The notes beneath the pieces are model-generated. The model saw only the letters and a list, made by a program, of their open reading frames with translations, was not told the origin of the DNA and made no database searches. DNA of 64,000 bases from the NCBI GenBank assembly GCA_023953775.1, contig JAMLJD010000008.1, positions 1-64,000 on the forward strand. Reading direction: 5' to 3'. The stretch is from Rhizobiaceae bacterium. GTDB lineage: Bacteria > Pseudomonadota > Alphaproteobacteria > Rhizobiales > Rhizobiaceae. A program made the translations under genes and the position numbers. Shown here one piece after another: positions 7,646-16,763 of this stretch (positions are counted from its first letter, which is position 1; every line of letters begins with the position of its first letter).

Positions 7646-8563
7646 TCAGGACCTCTTCAGCTTCGGATCGAGCGCATCGCGCAGGCCGTCGCCCATCAGG
7701 TTGATGGCGAGCACCGTCACCAGGATCGCAATGCCCGGGAAGGTGACGACCCACCAGGCCCTGAGGATGAACTCGCGCGCCTCGGCGAGCATGGTGCCCC
7801 ATTCCGGCGTCGGCGGCTGCGCGCCCATGCCGAGGAAGCCGAGCGCGGCGGCGTCGAGGATGGCGGACGAGAAGGACAGCGTCGCCTGGACGATGAGCGG
7901 CGCAAGGCAGTTGGGCAGGATCGTCCTGAACATCAGGCGGATGTTGCCGGCGCCGGCAACGCGCGCCGCAGTCACGTAGTCGCGGGTCTTTTCCGACATC
8001 ACGGCGGCGCGGGTGAGGCGCACGAAATGCGGCTGCAGCACGAGCGCGATGGCGATCATCGCATTGAGCAGGCCGGGCCCGAGGATCGCGACGAGGACGA
8101 GCGCCAGGAGCAGCGAGGGAAAGGCGAGGATGATGTCCATCACGCGGGTGATGACCGTGTCGACCCAGCCGCGGAAATAGCCGGCGATGAGGCCGATGAT
8201 GACGCCGATGGATACCGATAGCGTCACGACCACCGCGCCGATGAACAGCGAGAAGCGGGCGCCGTAGATCAGCCGCGACAGGATATCCCGGCCGACCGCG
8301 TCTGTGCCGAGAAGGAACCGCCAGTCGCCACCGGTCTCCCAGACCGGCGGCACGAGGAACGAACCGCGGTTTTGGAGGCTCGGGCTGTGCGGCGCGATCA
8401 GCGGCGCCAGAACGGCGATGATGACGATGGCGACGAAGACGTAGAGACCGATCACCGCGCCGCGGTTCTGGCTGAAATAGTACCAGAACTCGGCCAGCAT
8501 GGCGCGCCGCTGGCCCTTCGTCGCGGCGGACGCGGTCCCGATCTGTGCATTGGTGCCGGCCAT
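7646..8563 (-). CDS. dppC: Dipeptide ABC transporter permease DppC
   Basis: A 305-residue inner-membrane permease of the OppC/DppC type. After a short cytoplasmic N-terminus it has the first transmembrane helix and a periplasmic segment containing LLGTDAVGRDILSRLIYGARFSL, a family hallmark. The EAA loop VAGAGNIRLMFRTILPN couples it to the ATPases, and the C-terminus has the GLRDALDPKLKRS ending. It is 4 bp downstream of dppB. Confidence 0.93.
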   Translation of the reverse strand: MAGTNAQIGTASAATKGQRRAMLAEFWYYFSQNRGAVIGLYVFVAIVIIAVLAPLIAPHSPSLQNRGSFLVPPVWETGGDWRFLLGTDAVGRDILSRLIYGARFSLFIGAVVVTLSVSIGVIIGLIAGYFRGWVDTVITRVMDIILAFPSLLLALVLVAILGPGLLNAMIAIALVLQPHFVRLTRAAVMSEKTRDYVTAARVAGAGNIRLMFRTILPNCLAPLIVQATLSFSSAILDAAALGFLGMGAQPPTPEWGTMLAEAREFILRAWWVVTFPGIAILVTVLAINLMGDGLRDALDPKLKRS

Positions 8564-8567
8564 CGCG

Positions 8568-9572
8568 TCAGTGCCTGATTCTGGGGTTGATGAGACCGTA
8601 GAGCAGATCGACGATCAGATTGACGAGCATGATGATCGCAGCGATCAGAAGCAGCCCGCCCTGGACCACGGCGTAGTCGCGCTTGAAGACGGAATCGACC
8701 ATCCACTTGCCGATGCCCGGCCAGGAAAAGATCGTCTCGGTCAGGATCGCGCCGGCCATCAGCACGCCGACCTGCAGGCCGATGGTGGTGATGACCGGGA
8801 TCATGGCGTTGCGCAGGGCATGGAGGCCGACGACGCGATAAGGCGACAGGCCCTTCGCACGGGCCGTGCGCACATAGTCCTCGCCAAGGACCTCGAGCAT
8901 CGCGGAGCGCGTCTGGCGCGCGATGACGGCGAGCGGGATCGTGGCGAGCACGACGGTCGGCAGGATGAGGTGCGAGGCGGCGGACTTGAACGCGCCTGAC
9001 TGGCCCGACAGAAGGCTGTCGATCAGCATGAAGCCGGTCGTCGTTGGAAAGAAGTAGATCAGCGAGATGCGACCCGACACCGGCGTCCACTGCAGGATGC
9101 CCGAGAACAGGATGATCAGGAGCAGGCCCCACCAGAAGATCGGCATGGAATAGCCGACCAGCGCGGTACCCATGACCGACTGATCGAGCCACGATCCGCG
9201 CCGGATGGCCGCGAGAACGCCGGCCGGAACGCCGATGACCGTCGCCACGATGATGGCGCAGAACGACAGCTCGAGGGTCGCCGGGAACAGGGTCAGGAAC
9301 TCCTCCAGCACGGGTCGCTTGGTGACGATCGAGGTGCCGAAATCGCCCTGGAGCAGGTTGACGAGGTAATCGAAGTACTGGACCACCAGCGGCTGGTCGA
9401 AGCCGTAGAGCTCGCGAAGCTGCTGGTAGCGCTCGGGCGACAGGCCGCGCTCGCCGGCGAGAAGCAGGATCGGGTCGCCCGGCAGCAGGCGGATGAAGGC
9501 AAAGGAAATGATCGAGACCCCGATGAAGGTCGGGATCAAAAGGGCCAAACGGGAAATCAGAAAACGCAGCAT
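8568..9572 (-). CDS. dppB: Dipeptide ABC transporter permease DppB
   Basis: A 334-residue inner-membrane permease of the OppB/DppB type, starting MLRFLISRLALLIPTFIGVS with the first membrane helix. Visible family features are FAFIRLLPGDPILLLAGERG, FDQPLVVQYFDYL, the EAA region YVRTARAKGLSPYRVVGLHAL, and ILTETIFSWPGIGKWMVDS. The ATG lies directly after the hairpin and U-run that follow dppA, so its translation or transcription could be attenuated relative to dppA. Confidence 0.94.
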   Translation of the reverse strand: MLRFLISRLALLIPTFIGVSIISFAFIRLLPGDPILLLAGERGLSPERYQQLRELYGFDQPLVVQYFDYLVNLLQGDFGTSIVTKRPVLEEFLTLFPATLELSFCAIIVATVIGVPAGVLAAIRRGSWLDQSVMGTALVGYSMPIFWWGLLLIILFSGILQWTPVSGRISLIYFFPTTTGFMLIDSLLSGQSGAFKSAASHLILPTVVLATIPLAVIARQTRSAMLEVLGEDYVRTARAKGLSPYRVVGLHALRNAMIPVITTIGLQVGVLMAGAILTETIFSWPGIGKWMVDSVFKRDYAVVQGGLLLIAAIIMLVNLIVDLLYGLINPRIRH

Positions 9573-9577
9573 GTGCC

Positions 9578-9609
9578 AAAAACCTCCGGCGGCCCTGAAG
9601 CCGCCGGAG
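9578..9609 (-). terminator. Intra-operon intrinsic terminator/attenuator after dppA
   Basis: On the minus strand a perfect 10-bp stem (CTCCGGCGGC/GCCGCCGGAG, 6-nt loop) is followed by five T residues, ending a few bases before the dppB ATG. Partial termination here would make binding protein in excess over permease, a common arrangement for ABC importers. Confidence 0.7.
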
Positions 9610-9629
9610 CCTTTTCGAGAGGAGCCGGC

Positions 9630-11225
9630 TTATTCGGCGATGTCGACGCCTTCGAAGGCGTGACCGCCGAGCGGGTCCATCTTGTAGCCGGTCACTTCCT
9701 TGCGCATCGGCATGAAGACGACCGAATGGGCGATCGTCGCCCACGGCGCCTCGCGCTTGAAGACGACCTGCGCCTCTTCATAGAGCTTGGCGCGCTCGTC
9801 CTGGCTGCTCAGCGTCTTGGCCTTCTGCACCAGGTCGTTGAACTCCTCGTTGCACCACTGGGCGCGGTTGGAGCCGCCGACGGCGTCGCAGCCGAGCAGA
9901 ACGGCGAGGAAGTTGTCCGGGTCGCCATTGTCGCCGGTCCAGCCGAGGAGAACCGCGCCGTCGCGGTCCGTCGCCTTGGAGCGCTCGAGATACTCGCCCC
10001 ATTCGTAGGAGACGACCTCGACCGTCACGCCGATCTTGGAAAAGTCCTCCTGGATCAGCTCGGCCATGCGGCGTGCGTTCGGGTTGTACGGACGCTGCAC
10101 GGGCATCGCCCAGACCTTCATCGACAGGTCCTTGACGCCTGCATCCTCGAGCATCTTCTTGGCTGCTTCGGGATCGTACTTGTCGTCCTCGACGGCGTCG
10201 TTATAGGACCACATGGTCGGCGGGATCGGGTTCTTGGCCGCCTGGCCCGCACCCTGGAACACCGCGTCGAGAATGGCTTCCTTGTTGATCGCCATGTTGA
10301 GGGCCTTGCGGACCTCGGCCTTGTCGAACGGCGCCTGCTGTGTGTTGTAGGCCAGATAGCCGACGTTGAGGCCTTCCTGCTCCATGACGTTGAGCGCCTC
10401 GTTGGCTTTCAGGCTCTCGATGTCAGCCGGGTTCGGATAGGGCGTGATGTGGCACTCGCCGGCCGTAAGCTTCTGCTGACGAACGGACGCGTCGGTCGAG
10501 ATCGCGAAGACGAGATCGTCGATCGGCTGCTTGCCGGCCCAATAGTCCGGGTTGGCCTTGTAGCGGATGACGGCATCCGGCTGATAGGCGACGAACTGGA
10601 ACGGCCCGGTGCCGACCGGCTTCTGGTTGAGATCGGAAATGCTCCCCGACTCGGTCAGCTTGTCGGCATATTCCTTGGACACGACCGATGCGAAATCCAT
10701 GGCCATGTTGGCGATGAACGGAGCCTCGGGCCTGTTGAGCACGAACTTCACCGTCATGTCGTCGACCTTCTCGATCGACTTGACCAGGTCAGGCATCGAC
10801 ATGGCGTTGAAGTATTCCCAGCTCGCGCCTTCGACATAGGCGTGGAACGGGTTGTCGGCCTTGAGCTGGCGCTCGAAGGTGAACAGCACGTCGTCGGCAT
10901 TGAAGTCGCGGGTCGGCGTGAAGAAGTCGGTGGTGTGGAACTTGACGCCCGAGCGGAGCTTGAAGGTGATCTCAAGGCCGTCGTCAGACACTTCCCAGCT
11001 TTCGGCGAGGCCTGGCACCGTCTTCGTCGTGCCGGGCTCGAACTGGACAAGCCGGTTGTAGATCGACTTGGAGGACGCGTCGAACGTCGTGCCAGCCGTG
11101 TACAGGGCGGGATCGAACCCCTCCGGCGAACCTTCCGAACAGTACACCAGCGTCTTCGCGCTGGCCGCGCCGCCAAGCATCGTGGCGGCGAGCAGAGCTG
11201 CCGCGAAAGTCATTTTGGTTTTCAT
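9630..11225 (-). CDS. dppA: Periplasmic dipeptide-binding protein DppA
   Basis: A 531-residue family 5 binding protein. The start MKTKMTFAAALLAATMLGG was chosen because it begins a classical Sec signal peptide (cleavage near GAASA-K) and has GGGAG-type spacing from an AGGGAG Shine-Dalgarno; an open frame continues 43 codons upstream but lacks a signal-like start. The mature region closely tracks E. coli DppA: TLVYCSEGSPEGFDPALYTAG, ARPEAPFIANMAMDFAS-like segment, PYPNPADIE, GLNVGYLAYN, PPTMWSYND, AMPVQRPYNPNARRMAE and GWTGDNGDPDNF. It delivers di- or tripeptides to DppBCDF. Confidence 0.94.
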   Translation of the reverse strand: MKTKMTFAAALLAATMLGGAASAKTLVYCSEGSPEGFDPALYTAGTTFDASSKSIYNRLVQFEPGTTKTVPGLAESWEVSDDGLEITFKLRSGVKFHTTDFFTPTRDFNADDVLFTFERQLKADNPFHAYVEGASWEYFNAMSMPDLVKSIEKVDDMTVKFVLNRPEAPFIANMAMDFASVVSKEYADKLTESGSISDLNQKPVGTGPFQFVAYQPDAVIRYKANPDYWAGKQPIDDLVFAISTDASVRQQKLTAGECHITPYPNPADIESLKANEALNVMEQEGLNVGYLAYNTQQAPFDKAEVRKALNMAINKEAILDAVFQGAGQAAKNPIPPTMWSYNDAVEDDKYDPEAAKKMLEDAGVKDLSMKVWAMPVQRPYNPNARRMAELIQEDFSKIGVTVEVVSYEWGEYLERSKATDRDGAVLLGWTGDNGDPDNFLAVLLGCDAVGGSNRAQWCNEEFNDLVQKAKTLSSQDERAKLYEEAQVVFKREAPWATIAHSVVFMPMRKEVTGYKMDPLGGHAFEGVDIAE

Positions 11226-11526
11226 TGAATACTCCCTGATTTTTATCTCGAGCCGCCCATTTTCGGCTCTCGGAACCCGCATATAAGCAAAACTGCCGAT
11301 CCATTGGAACTCCTCGTTTAAGTTCCGTAGCGGAAGTGGAATTTCGTTTCTCAAAACCGCCTGCTCAGGAACATTTCATTCAGGGACCGGCAATCGACAG
11401 ACATGTTTGGCAAGCCGGCACATCCGGGAGGGACGCGGCCGAGCGTCTATGGCGGAGCGCGCCGAAATTTCCTATGTGGAAAGCCTTGGCGCCGGCGCGC
11501 GGTGCGCCGTAAAGCGGAGATCGGCA
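11226..11526. other. Divergent intergenic region upstream of dppA and DUF924 gene
   Basis: About 300 bp without a supported gene, upstream of both flanking genes. It holds a GAGCCG/CGGCTC hairpin at 11250-11269 in the presumed dppA leader and an inverted repeat GGAACT-N9-AGTTCC at 11306-11326. An open frame runs through the right side in frame with the DUF924 gene, but its sequence before 11527 is not family-like. Promoters for both genes probably lie here; I cannot place them. Confidence 0.5.
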
Positions 11527-12072
11527 ATGGACAAGGCGTGGGCGAACGAGGTTCTGAGCTTCTGGTTCGACGAACTTACCCCGGAAGACTGGTACTCGGG
11601 AAAATCCGCCGTGGACGAGGCGATCGTCGACCGCTTTTCCGAGCTTTACGAGACGCTGAAGGCCGGCGCACCGACGTTCACGGACGGCAGGGAAGCGCTC
11701 GCGGCGGTCATCGTCTACGATCAGTTTCCGCGCAACATGTTCCGCAAACGCGCCGATGCCTTCGGCACCGACAACCTGGCCATCGGAATTGCGCGGGACG
11801 CGGTGCTGAAGGGATTTGACCGCGACATGACGGCGAACGAGAAGCAGTTCCTCTACATGCCCTTCATGCATTCGGAGATCCTCGCCGAGCAGGAACGGGG
11901 TGTCGATCTCTTCAAGTCGCTGGGCAACGAGAACGCGACCAAATATGCGATAGAGCATCGCGACATCATCGCGAAGTTCGGCCGGTTTCCCCATCGAAAC
12001 AAGGCGCTGGGCCGAACGAGCACGCCCGTCGAGGAAGAGTTCCTGAAGGACCATGGCGGGTTCGGGCAGTAG
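11527..12072 (+). CDS. DUF924 family protein
   Basis: A 181-residue all-helical protein of the DUF924 family, related in fold to tetratricopeptide-like helical bundles. Family landmarks are VLSFWFDELTPEDWY near the N-terminus, AAVIVYDQFPRNMFR, DAFGTDNLAI, QFLYMPFMHSE and KYAIEHRDIIAKFGRFPHRNKALGR. The function is unknown. The ATG at 11527 gives a normal family N-terminus and has GGAGA upstream; an upstream in-frame ATG at 11407 would add 40 unlike residues. No obvious operon partner. Confidence 0.9.
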   Translation: MDKAWANEVLSFWFDELTPEDWYSGKSAVDEAIVDRFSELYETLKAGAPTFTDGREALAAVIVYDQFPRNMFRKRADAFGTDNLAIGIARDAVLKGFDRDMTANEKQFLYMPFMHSEILAEQERGVDLFKSLGNENATKYAIEHRDIIAKFGRFPHRNKALGRTSTPVEEEFLKDHGGFGQ

Positions 12073-12270
12073 CCAAATCAGCCATTCGCGCGACGCGGCG
12101 TCAACGCAACCGCGCGGTGTCAGCCCTTGCGGTCAGGAACCGTCTCGCCATAGATAGTGGGCGGACAGGATGTCGCAGGCGGCCTCGGGCCATGCCGGCG
12201 GCGCGCATCCAGACAACGATACGATCCGGCTTCCGAAGAAAGGCCGGGCGTCAACCCCAGGGAGGACCAC

Positions 12271-14160
12271 TTGGCCAAGACGACCAGAAAGACGGCCGGC
12301 ACCGCCAAACCCAAGGAAGCCGCAGCACCCGCACGCACGAAGACCGCGGCTGCGTCCAAGGCCAAGGCTCCGACGGCTACCAAGACGGCTACCGCCGCAA
12401 AAGCCAAGGCGCCGGCAAAGGCAACCGCAAAAGCCAAGACGCCCGCGAAGAGCACGGCGGCAAAGGCGCGTTCCACTTCGGCACCGGCTGCGAAGGCGGG
12501 AGCCAAGCCGTGGCTGGCGAGCTATCCCGACGGCGTTCCGGCCGAGATCGGACCGCTCGCCGCGGACTCGATCGGCGACCTGCTCGTCGATACGTGCAAG
12601 ACCAATTCGGGCAAGGCGGCCTTCTCCTGCATGGGCAAGACGCTGACCTATGCCGAGATCGAAGAGAAGTCGCGGCAGCTCGGCGCCTACTTCCAGTCAA
12701 AGGGGCTGGCAAAGGGCGCGCGCGTCGCGATCATGATGCCGAACATCCTGCAGTACCCTATCACCATGATGGCGGTGCTGCGCGCAGGATACACCGTCGT
12801 GAACGTCAACCCGCTCTACACGCCGCGCGAACTCGAGCACCAGCTCAAGGATTCGGGCGCCGAGGCGATCGTCATCGTCGAGAACTTCGCGACGACCCTT
12901 CAGTCGGTGATCTCCAAGACACCGGTCAAGCATGTCGTCGTCGCCGCGATGGGCGACCTGATGGGCATCAAGGGCTATCTGGTCAATTTCGTCGTCCGGC
13001 GGGTGAAGAAGATGGTTCCCGACTGGTCGCTGCCCGGCCATGTCCGGTTCAACGATGCGCTGAAGGCCGGCGCGGGAAAGACCTTCCGCCCAGCCGACGT
13101 GAAGCCTTCCGACATCGCCTTCCTGCAGTATACGGGCGGCACCACGGGGGTCTCGAAGGGCGCCACGCTGCTGCACTCGAACGTGCTTTCGAACGTCGCG
13201 CAGAACCTCCTGTGGGTCGAGCCGCTGTTCAAGGAGCGCGGACGACCGGACCCGATCGTCTATATCTGCGCGCTGCCGCTCTACCACATCTTCGCGCTGA
13301 CGATTAACGCGCTGATGGGCATGCGGCTCGGGGCGCACAACATCCTGATCCCCAATCCGCGCGACATTCCCGGCTTCGTGGCCGAGATGCAGAAATACCC
13401 GTTCCACATTTTCCCGGGCCTCAACACGCTCTACAACGCGCTGCTCAACAACGAGGACTTCCGCAAGATCGACTTCAAGCCTCTGCTCCTGACGGTCGGC
13501 GGCGGCATGGCGGTACAGCAGGCGGTGGCGGAGCGCTGGCGCCAGGTCACCGGCTCGATCATCGCGGAAGGCTACGGGCTGTCGGAAACCTCGCCGGTGG
13601 CGACGGCCAACCGCTTCGACGGAAAGGAGTTCACCGGGACAATCGGCCTTCCGATGCCGTCGACGATCATCGCGATCCGCGACGAGGACGGCAAGGACGT
13701 CAAGCCCGGCGATGTCGGCGAGATCTGCATCAAGGGTCCCCAGGTGATGGCCGGCTATTGGAACAGGCCGGACGAGACCGCCAAGGTGATGACCAAGGAC
13801 GGGTTTTTCAAGTCCGGCGACATGGGCTTCATGGACGAGCGCGGCTACGTGAAGATCGTCGACCGCAAGAAGGACATGATCCTGGTTTCGGGCTTCAACG
13901 TCTATCCGAACGAGCTCGAGGACGTTGTCGCGCAGCATCCGGGCGTGCTGGAGGTCGCCGCGGTCGGCGTGCCGGACGAGCACTCGGGCGAGGTGCCGAA
14001 GCTGTTCGTCGTCAAGAAGGACGAGTCGCTGACGGAGAAGCAGATTCTCGACTTCTGCAAGGACAAGCTCACCGGCTACAAGCGGCCCAAGCATGTCGAG
14101 TTCCGGACGGAACTGCCGAAGACCAATGTCGGCAAGATCCTGCGCCGCGAACTGCGCTGA
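12271..14160 (+). CDS. fadD: Long-chain fatty-acid-CoA ligase with basic Lys/Ala-rich N-terminal tail
   Basis: A 629-residue AMP-forming acyl-CoA synthetase that activates fatty acids for beta-oxidation or lipid remodelling. The enzyme core starts near residue 80 (PWLASYPDG) and has the P-loop YTGGTTGVSKGA, GYGLSETSP, the SGDMGFMDERGYVKIVDRKKDMI hinge region and the catalytic-lysine end TNVGKILRREL. Residues 2-79 are almost only Ala, Lys, Thr, Pro and Ser, with AKAKAPAKAT-type repeats like histone H1 or AlgP tails. The start is taken as TTG 12271, preceded by GGAGG at ideal distance; the upstream ATG at 12157 lacks one. Substrate chain length is inferred from family. Confidence 0.9.
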   Translation: MAKTTRKTAGTAKPKEAAAPARTKTAAASKAKAPTATKTATAAKAKAPAKATAKAKTPAKSTAAKARSTSAPAAKAGAKPWLASYPDGVPAEIGPLAADSIGDLLVDTCKTNSGKAAFSCMGKTLTYAEIEEKSRQLGAYFQSKGLAKGARVAIMMPNILQYPITMMAVLRAGYTVVNVNPLYTPRELEHQLKDSGAEAIVIVENFATTLQSVISKTPVKHVVVAAMGDLMGIKGYLVNFVVRRVKKMVPDWSLPGHVRFNDALKAGAGKTFRPADVKPSDIAFLQYTGGTTGVSKGATLLHSNVLSNVAQNLLWVEPLFKERGRPDPIVYICALPLYHIFALTINALMGMRLGAHNILIPNPRDIPGFVAEMQKYPFHIFPGLNTLYNALLNNEDFRKIDFKPLLLTVGGGMAVQQAVAERWRQVTGSIIAEGYGLSETSPVATANRFDGKEFTGTIGLPMPSTIIAIRDEDGKDVKPGDVGEICIKGPQVMAGYWNRPDETAKVMTKDGFFKSGDMGFMDERGYVKIVDRKKDMILVSGFNVYPNELEDVVAQHPGVLEVAAVGVPDEHSGEVPKLFVVKKDESLTEKQILDFCKDKLTGYKRPKHVEFRTELPKTNVGKILRRELR

Positions 14161-14175
14161 CAATACAAAGCCGGC

Positions 14176-14199
14176 GCGGCCCGTTCCGTAACGGGCCGC
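14176..14199. terminator. Bidirectional hairpin between fadD-like and HAD genes
   Basis: A perfect 10-bp GC-rich stem (GCGGCCCGTT/AACGGGCCGC) with a 4-nt loop lies 15 bp after the ligase stop and 5 bp from the end of the convergent HAD gene. No strong U-run, but strength and position suggest a shared terminator. Confidence 0.55.
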
Positions 14200-14204
14200 C
14201 CGGC

Positions 14205-14912
14205 TCAGGACGACGACAGATAGGCCGGCAGTTCGGCGACGGAATCGAGCACGATATCGGCCAGCGGCTCCAGCGTGTCGCGCGTCCCTGTTCCGGAAAG
14301 AACGCCGACGACCAGCCCCGCCCCCGCCGCGCGACCGGTTTCGAGATCGTGCCTGTTGTCGCCGACCATGGCGATCTCAGACAGCCGCACGCCGATCATG
14401 TCGGAAAAGGCGACGAGCACGTCGGGCGCCGGCTTCGGGCGCGCGACCGCATCATATCCGTAAGCAGCAGCGAACATACCTGAGATCCCGAGCGCCGCGA
14501 GCGTCTGTTCGGCGCCGGAGGTGGAATCATTGGTCGCCACGCCGAGCGCGATCTGGCGTGCATGAAGCGCGCGTATCGCATCGACGATGCCGGGCAGCGC
14601 AACGGCGCTCGCGGCTCCCTCGCGTGCGGTGATCTCGTCATAGAGCGCCGTCACGCGACGCAGTTCCTCGCGCTCGAGGCCCGGATGCCATAGCTCCACG
14701 ACCTCGGCATTGGTGCCGGCGGCGAACACGGAATCGGCGAGGAAACGGCCCGACAGCAGGTCGTAGCCGCTGAGCGCCAGCAGCGCGTCGGCACGTTGCG
14801 TGTCGCCTTCGGCCGCCCGCATGGCGAGCTGCCGCGCGATCGCCGACCAGGTCGCGTTGAAGTCGACCAGCGTGCCGTCCTTGTCGAAGAGAACGCCGCG
14901 AATCGCCGCCAC
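14205..14912 (-). CDS. HAD-family hydrolase (phosphoglycolate phosphatase-like)
   Basis: A 235-residue haloacid-dehalogenase-type phosphatase. Motif I is LFDKDGTLVDFN (nucleophile Asp followed by Asp+2), motif II lies in GVATNDSTSG, motif III Lys in RPKPAPDVL and motif IV in IAMVGDNRHDLE. A helical cap is inserted between motifs I and II. It resembles phosphoglycolate or pyrophosphate phosphatases, but substrate is open. The GTG at 14912 is used because it has GGAG about 8 bp upstream and starts just before the first strand; it begins 5 bp after the pgi stop, so the two genes are likely cotranscribed. Confidence 0.87.
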   Translation of the reverse strand: MAAIRGVLFDKDGTLVDFNATWSAIARQLAMRAAEGDTQRADALLALSGYDLLSGRFLADSVFAAGTNAEVVELWHPGLEREELRRVTALYDEITAREGAASAVALPGIVDAIRALHARQIALGVATNDSTSGAEQTLAALGISGMFAAAYGYDAVARPKPAPDVLVAFSDMIGVRLSEIAMVGDNRHDLETGRAAGAGLVVGVLSGTGTRDTLEPLADIVLDSVAELPAYLSSS

Positions 14913-14917
14913 GCGCC

Positions 14918-16561
14918 CTACTCCGCCCTGAGCGCGCGGATGCGGGCGACGAGCCCGGCGGTGGAGGCATCCTTGTCGTCTGGGTCGGCCTTGCCCTCGA
15001 CGACAGGCAAGAGCGCGGTTGCGAGCTCCTTGCCGAGCTCGACGCCCCACTGGTCGAAGGCGTTGATGCCGAAAAGCTGCGCTTCCACGAAGACGCGGTG
15101 CTCGTAAAGCGCGATCAGGCGCCCGAAGGCGAAGGGATCGAGCCGGCGGTACAGGATGGTGAGCGACGGGCGGTTGCCGGGAAAGACGCGGTGCGGCGCC
15201 AGCCGGTCCACCTCGTCCTCCGGCAGTCCGTTGACGCGCAACTGCGTCCTCGCCTCGTCCAGCGTGCGGCCCCTCATCAGCGCTTCGGACTGGGCCAGGC
15301 AGTTGGCGATCAGCAGGTCCTGATGCCTGCGAAGCGCGGGTTCGTGGTTCTGCGCCGCGATGATGAACTCAACCGGAATGACGTCCGTGCCCTGGTGCAG
15401 CAACTGGAAGAAGGCGTGCTGGCCGTTGGTTCCCGGCTCGCCCCAGACGAGCGGGCCGGTCGGGGTAGCTATGGCCTCGCCGTCGAGGGTGACGCGCTTG
15501 CCGTTCGATTCCATGTCGAGCTGCTGGAGATAGGCCGGCAGGCGGGCGAGGCGCTGGTCATAAGGGATGACGGCGCGCGCCGGATATCCGCAGACCACGC
15601 GATGCCAGAAACCGACGAGGCCGAGAAGCATCGGCAGGTTCTGCTCGAGCGGCGCGGTCCGGAAATGCTCGTCGAGCGCATGGGCGCCGGCGAGCATGTC
15701 TTCGAAATTGTCTGCTCCGATGGCGATCATGACCGGGAGGCCGATCGCCGACCACAGCGAATAGCGACCGCCGACCCAGTCCCAGAAGCCGAAGATGCGG
15801 TCCTCGCGGATGCCGAAGGCGGCGACCTTGTCGAGCGCGGTCGAGACCGCGGCGAAGTGATCGGCGACCGCCGCCTCGCCAAGAGCGGCCGACAGCCAGT
15901 CGCGGGCGGTGGCCGCATTGGTCATCGTCTCGATGGTCGTGAAGGTCTTCGAGGCGACGATGAACAGCGTCGAGGCGGGATCGAGACCGGCGAGCGTGTC
16001 GGCGATGTGCGCTCCGTCGACATTGGAGACGTAGCGGACGCGCGGGCCGTCGTGACAGGGCGCAAGCGCCAGAGTGGCCATGACGGGTCCGAGATCGGAG
16101 CCGCCGATGCCGATGTTGACGACGTCGGTGATCGGCTTGCCGGTGGCGCCGCGGATCGTGCCGGCGCGGATGCCGTCGGAGTAGCGGCGCATGGCGTCGA
16201 GCACGGCGCGAACCTCCGGCATGACGTCGGCACCGTCGACGTGAATCGGCCGGTCGGGCCGGTTGCGCAGGGCGACGTGCAGCACGGCGCGGTCTTCGGT
16301 CGTGTTGATGCGCGCGCCGGCAAACATGGCGTCGCGGCGCTCCTCGACGCCGGCCGCTTTCGCGAGCGCAGCGAGGAGCCGCATCGTCTCGACGTCGACC
16401 GCGCATTTGGAGAAGTCGATCGACAAATCGTCCAGCGTGGCGGTGTCGCGATCGGCGCGGCCCGGATCGGCGGCGAAGACGTCGCGCATCGACATGGCCG
16501 CAGTTTCGGCGCGATGGCTGCGGAGCGCGTCGAGGGTCGTTTCGAAGGCGTTGCTGTCCAT
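14918..16561 (-). CDS. pgi: Glucose-6-phosphate isomerase
   Basis: A 547-residue cytoplasmic enzyme interconverting glucose-6-phosphate and fructose-6-phosphate, matching the usual ~549 residues. Signatures are [15 protein letters not shown] (sugar-phosphate binding), the [14 protein letters not shown] motif with the catalytic Glu/Arg neighbourhood, [20 protein letters not shown] and [17 protein letters not shown] with the catalytic Lys near the end. The ATG at 16561 has GGAG upstream and gives the canonical N-terminus. It is divergent from the MocR-type regulator. Confidence 0.96.
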   Translation of the reverse strand: MDSNAFETTLDALRSHRAETAAMSMRDVFAADPGRADRDTATLDDLSIDFSKCAVDVETMRLLAALAKAAGVEERRDAMFAGARINTTEDRAVLHVALRNRPDRPIHVDGADVMPEVRAVLDAMRRYSDGIRAGTIRGATGKPITDVVNIGIGGSDLGPVMATLALAPCHDGPRVRYVSNVDGAHIADTLAGLDPASTLFIVASKTFTTIETMTNAATARDWLSAALGEAAVADHFAAVSTALDKVAAFGIREDRIFGFWDWVGGRYSLWSAIGLPVMIAIGADNFEDMLAGAHALDEHFRTAPLEQNLPMLLGLVGFWHRVVCGYPARAVIPYDQRLARLPAYLQQLDMESNGKRVTLDGEAIATPTGPLVWGEPGTNGQHAFFQLLHQGTDVIPVEFIIAAQNHEPALRRHQDLLIANCLAQSEALMRGRTLDEARTQLRVNGLPEDEVDRLAPHRVFPGNRPSLTILYRRLDPFAFGRLIALYEHRVFVEAQLFGINAFDQWGVELGKELATALLPVVEGKADPDDKDASTAGLVARIRALRAE

Positions 16562-16667
16562 GGTCGCTCCATCGTGCTGCGTTGCGCCGAGCCCCGCGGA
16601 CATAGGCCGGACGAGGGTCAAAGTGCAAGCGCGGCAACGCGTGCGGTGATCGATCAACGACACGAAC

Positions 16668-16709
16668 TGGTCCGATCAAATAATTTCATTGGAGCAAAGG
16701 ATTGGACCA
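16668..16709. promoter_or_regulatory. Repeat cluster, candidate MocR-regulator autoregulatory site
   Basis: Three related 9-mers: TGGTCCGAT (16668-16676, inverted), ATTGGAGCA (16688-16696) and ATTGGACCA (16701-16709); the last two are direct repeats 13 bp apart. Direct repeats plus one inverted copy are typical operators of MocR-type regulators. The cluster lies 55-95 bp upstream of the regulator gene, and very similar words lie before the downstream methyltransferase gene. Confidence 0.55.
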
Positions 16710-16763
16710 GATTATGAGCGTTTGTGCCAGAAACCCGTAAGCAGCGGCGATCGGAGGATCCAG

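Noticed and set aside
9573-11228. Long open frame on the plus strand opposite dppA
   Set aside because: It is antisense to a gene with clear family matches; its composition is that of a high-G+C shadow frame with no domain, signal or ribosome site. The same applies to plus-strand frames opposite ABC, pgi, dehydratase and TRAP genes.
12157-12270. Upstream ATG for the acyl-CoA ligase
   Set aside because: The extra 38 residues are unlike the protein and lack a ribosome site, while GGAGG before TTG 12271 is ideal.
12300-12500. Repeat-rich DNA as a CRISPR-like or tandem-repeat array
   Set aside because: The repetition comes from Lys/Ala codons in the coding frame; units are irregular and there are no spacers.
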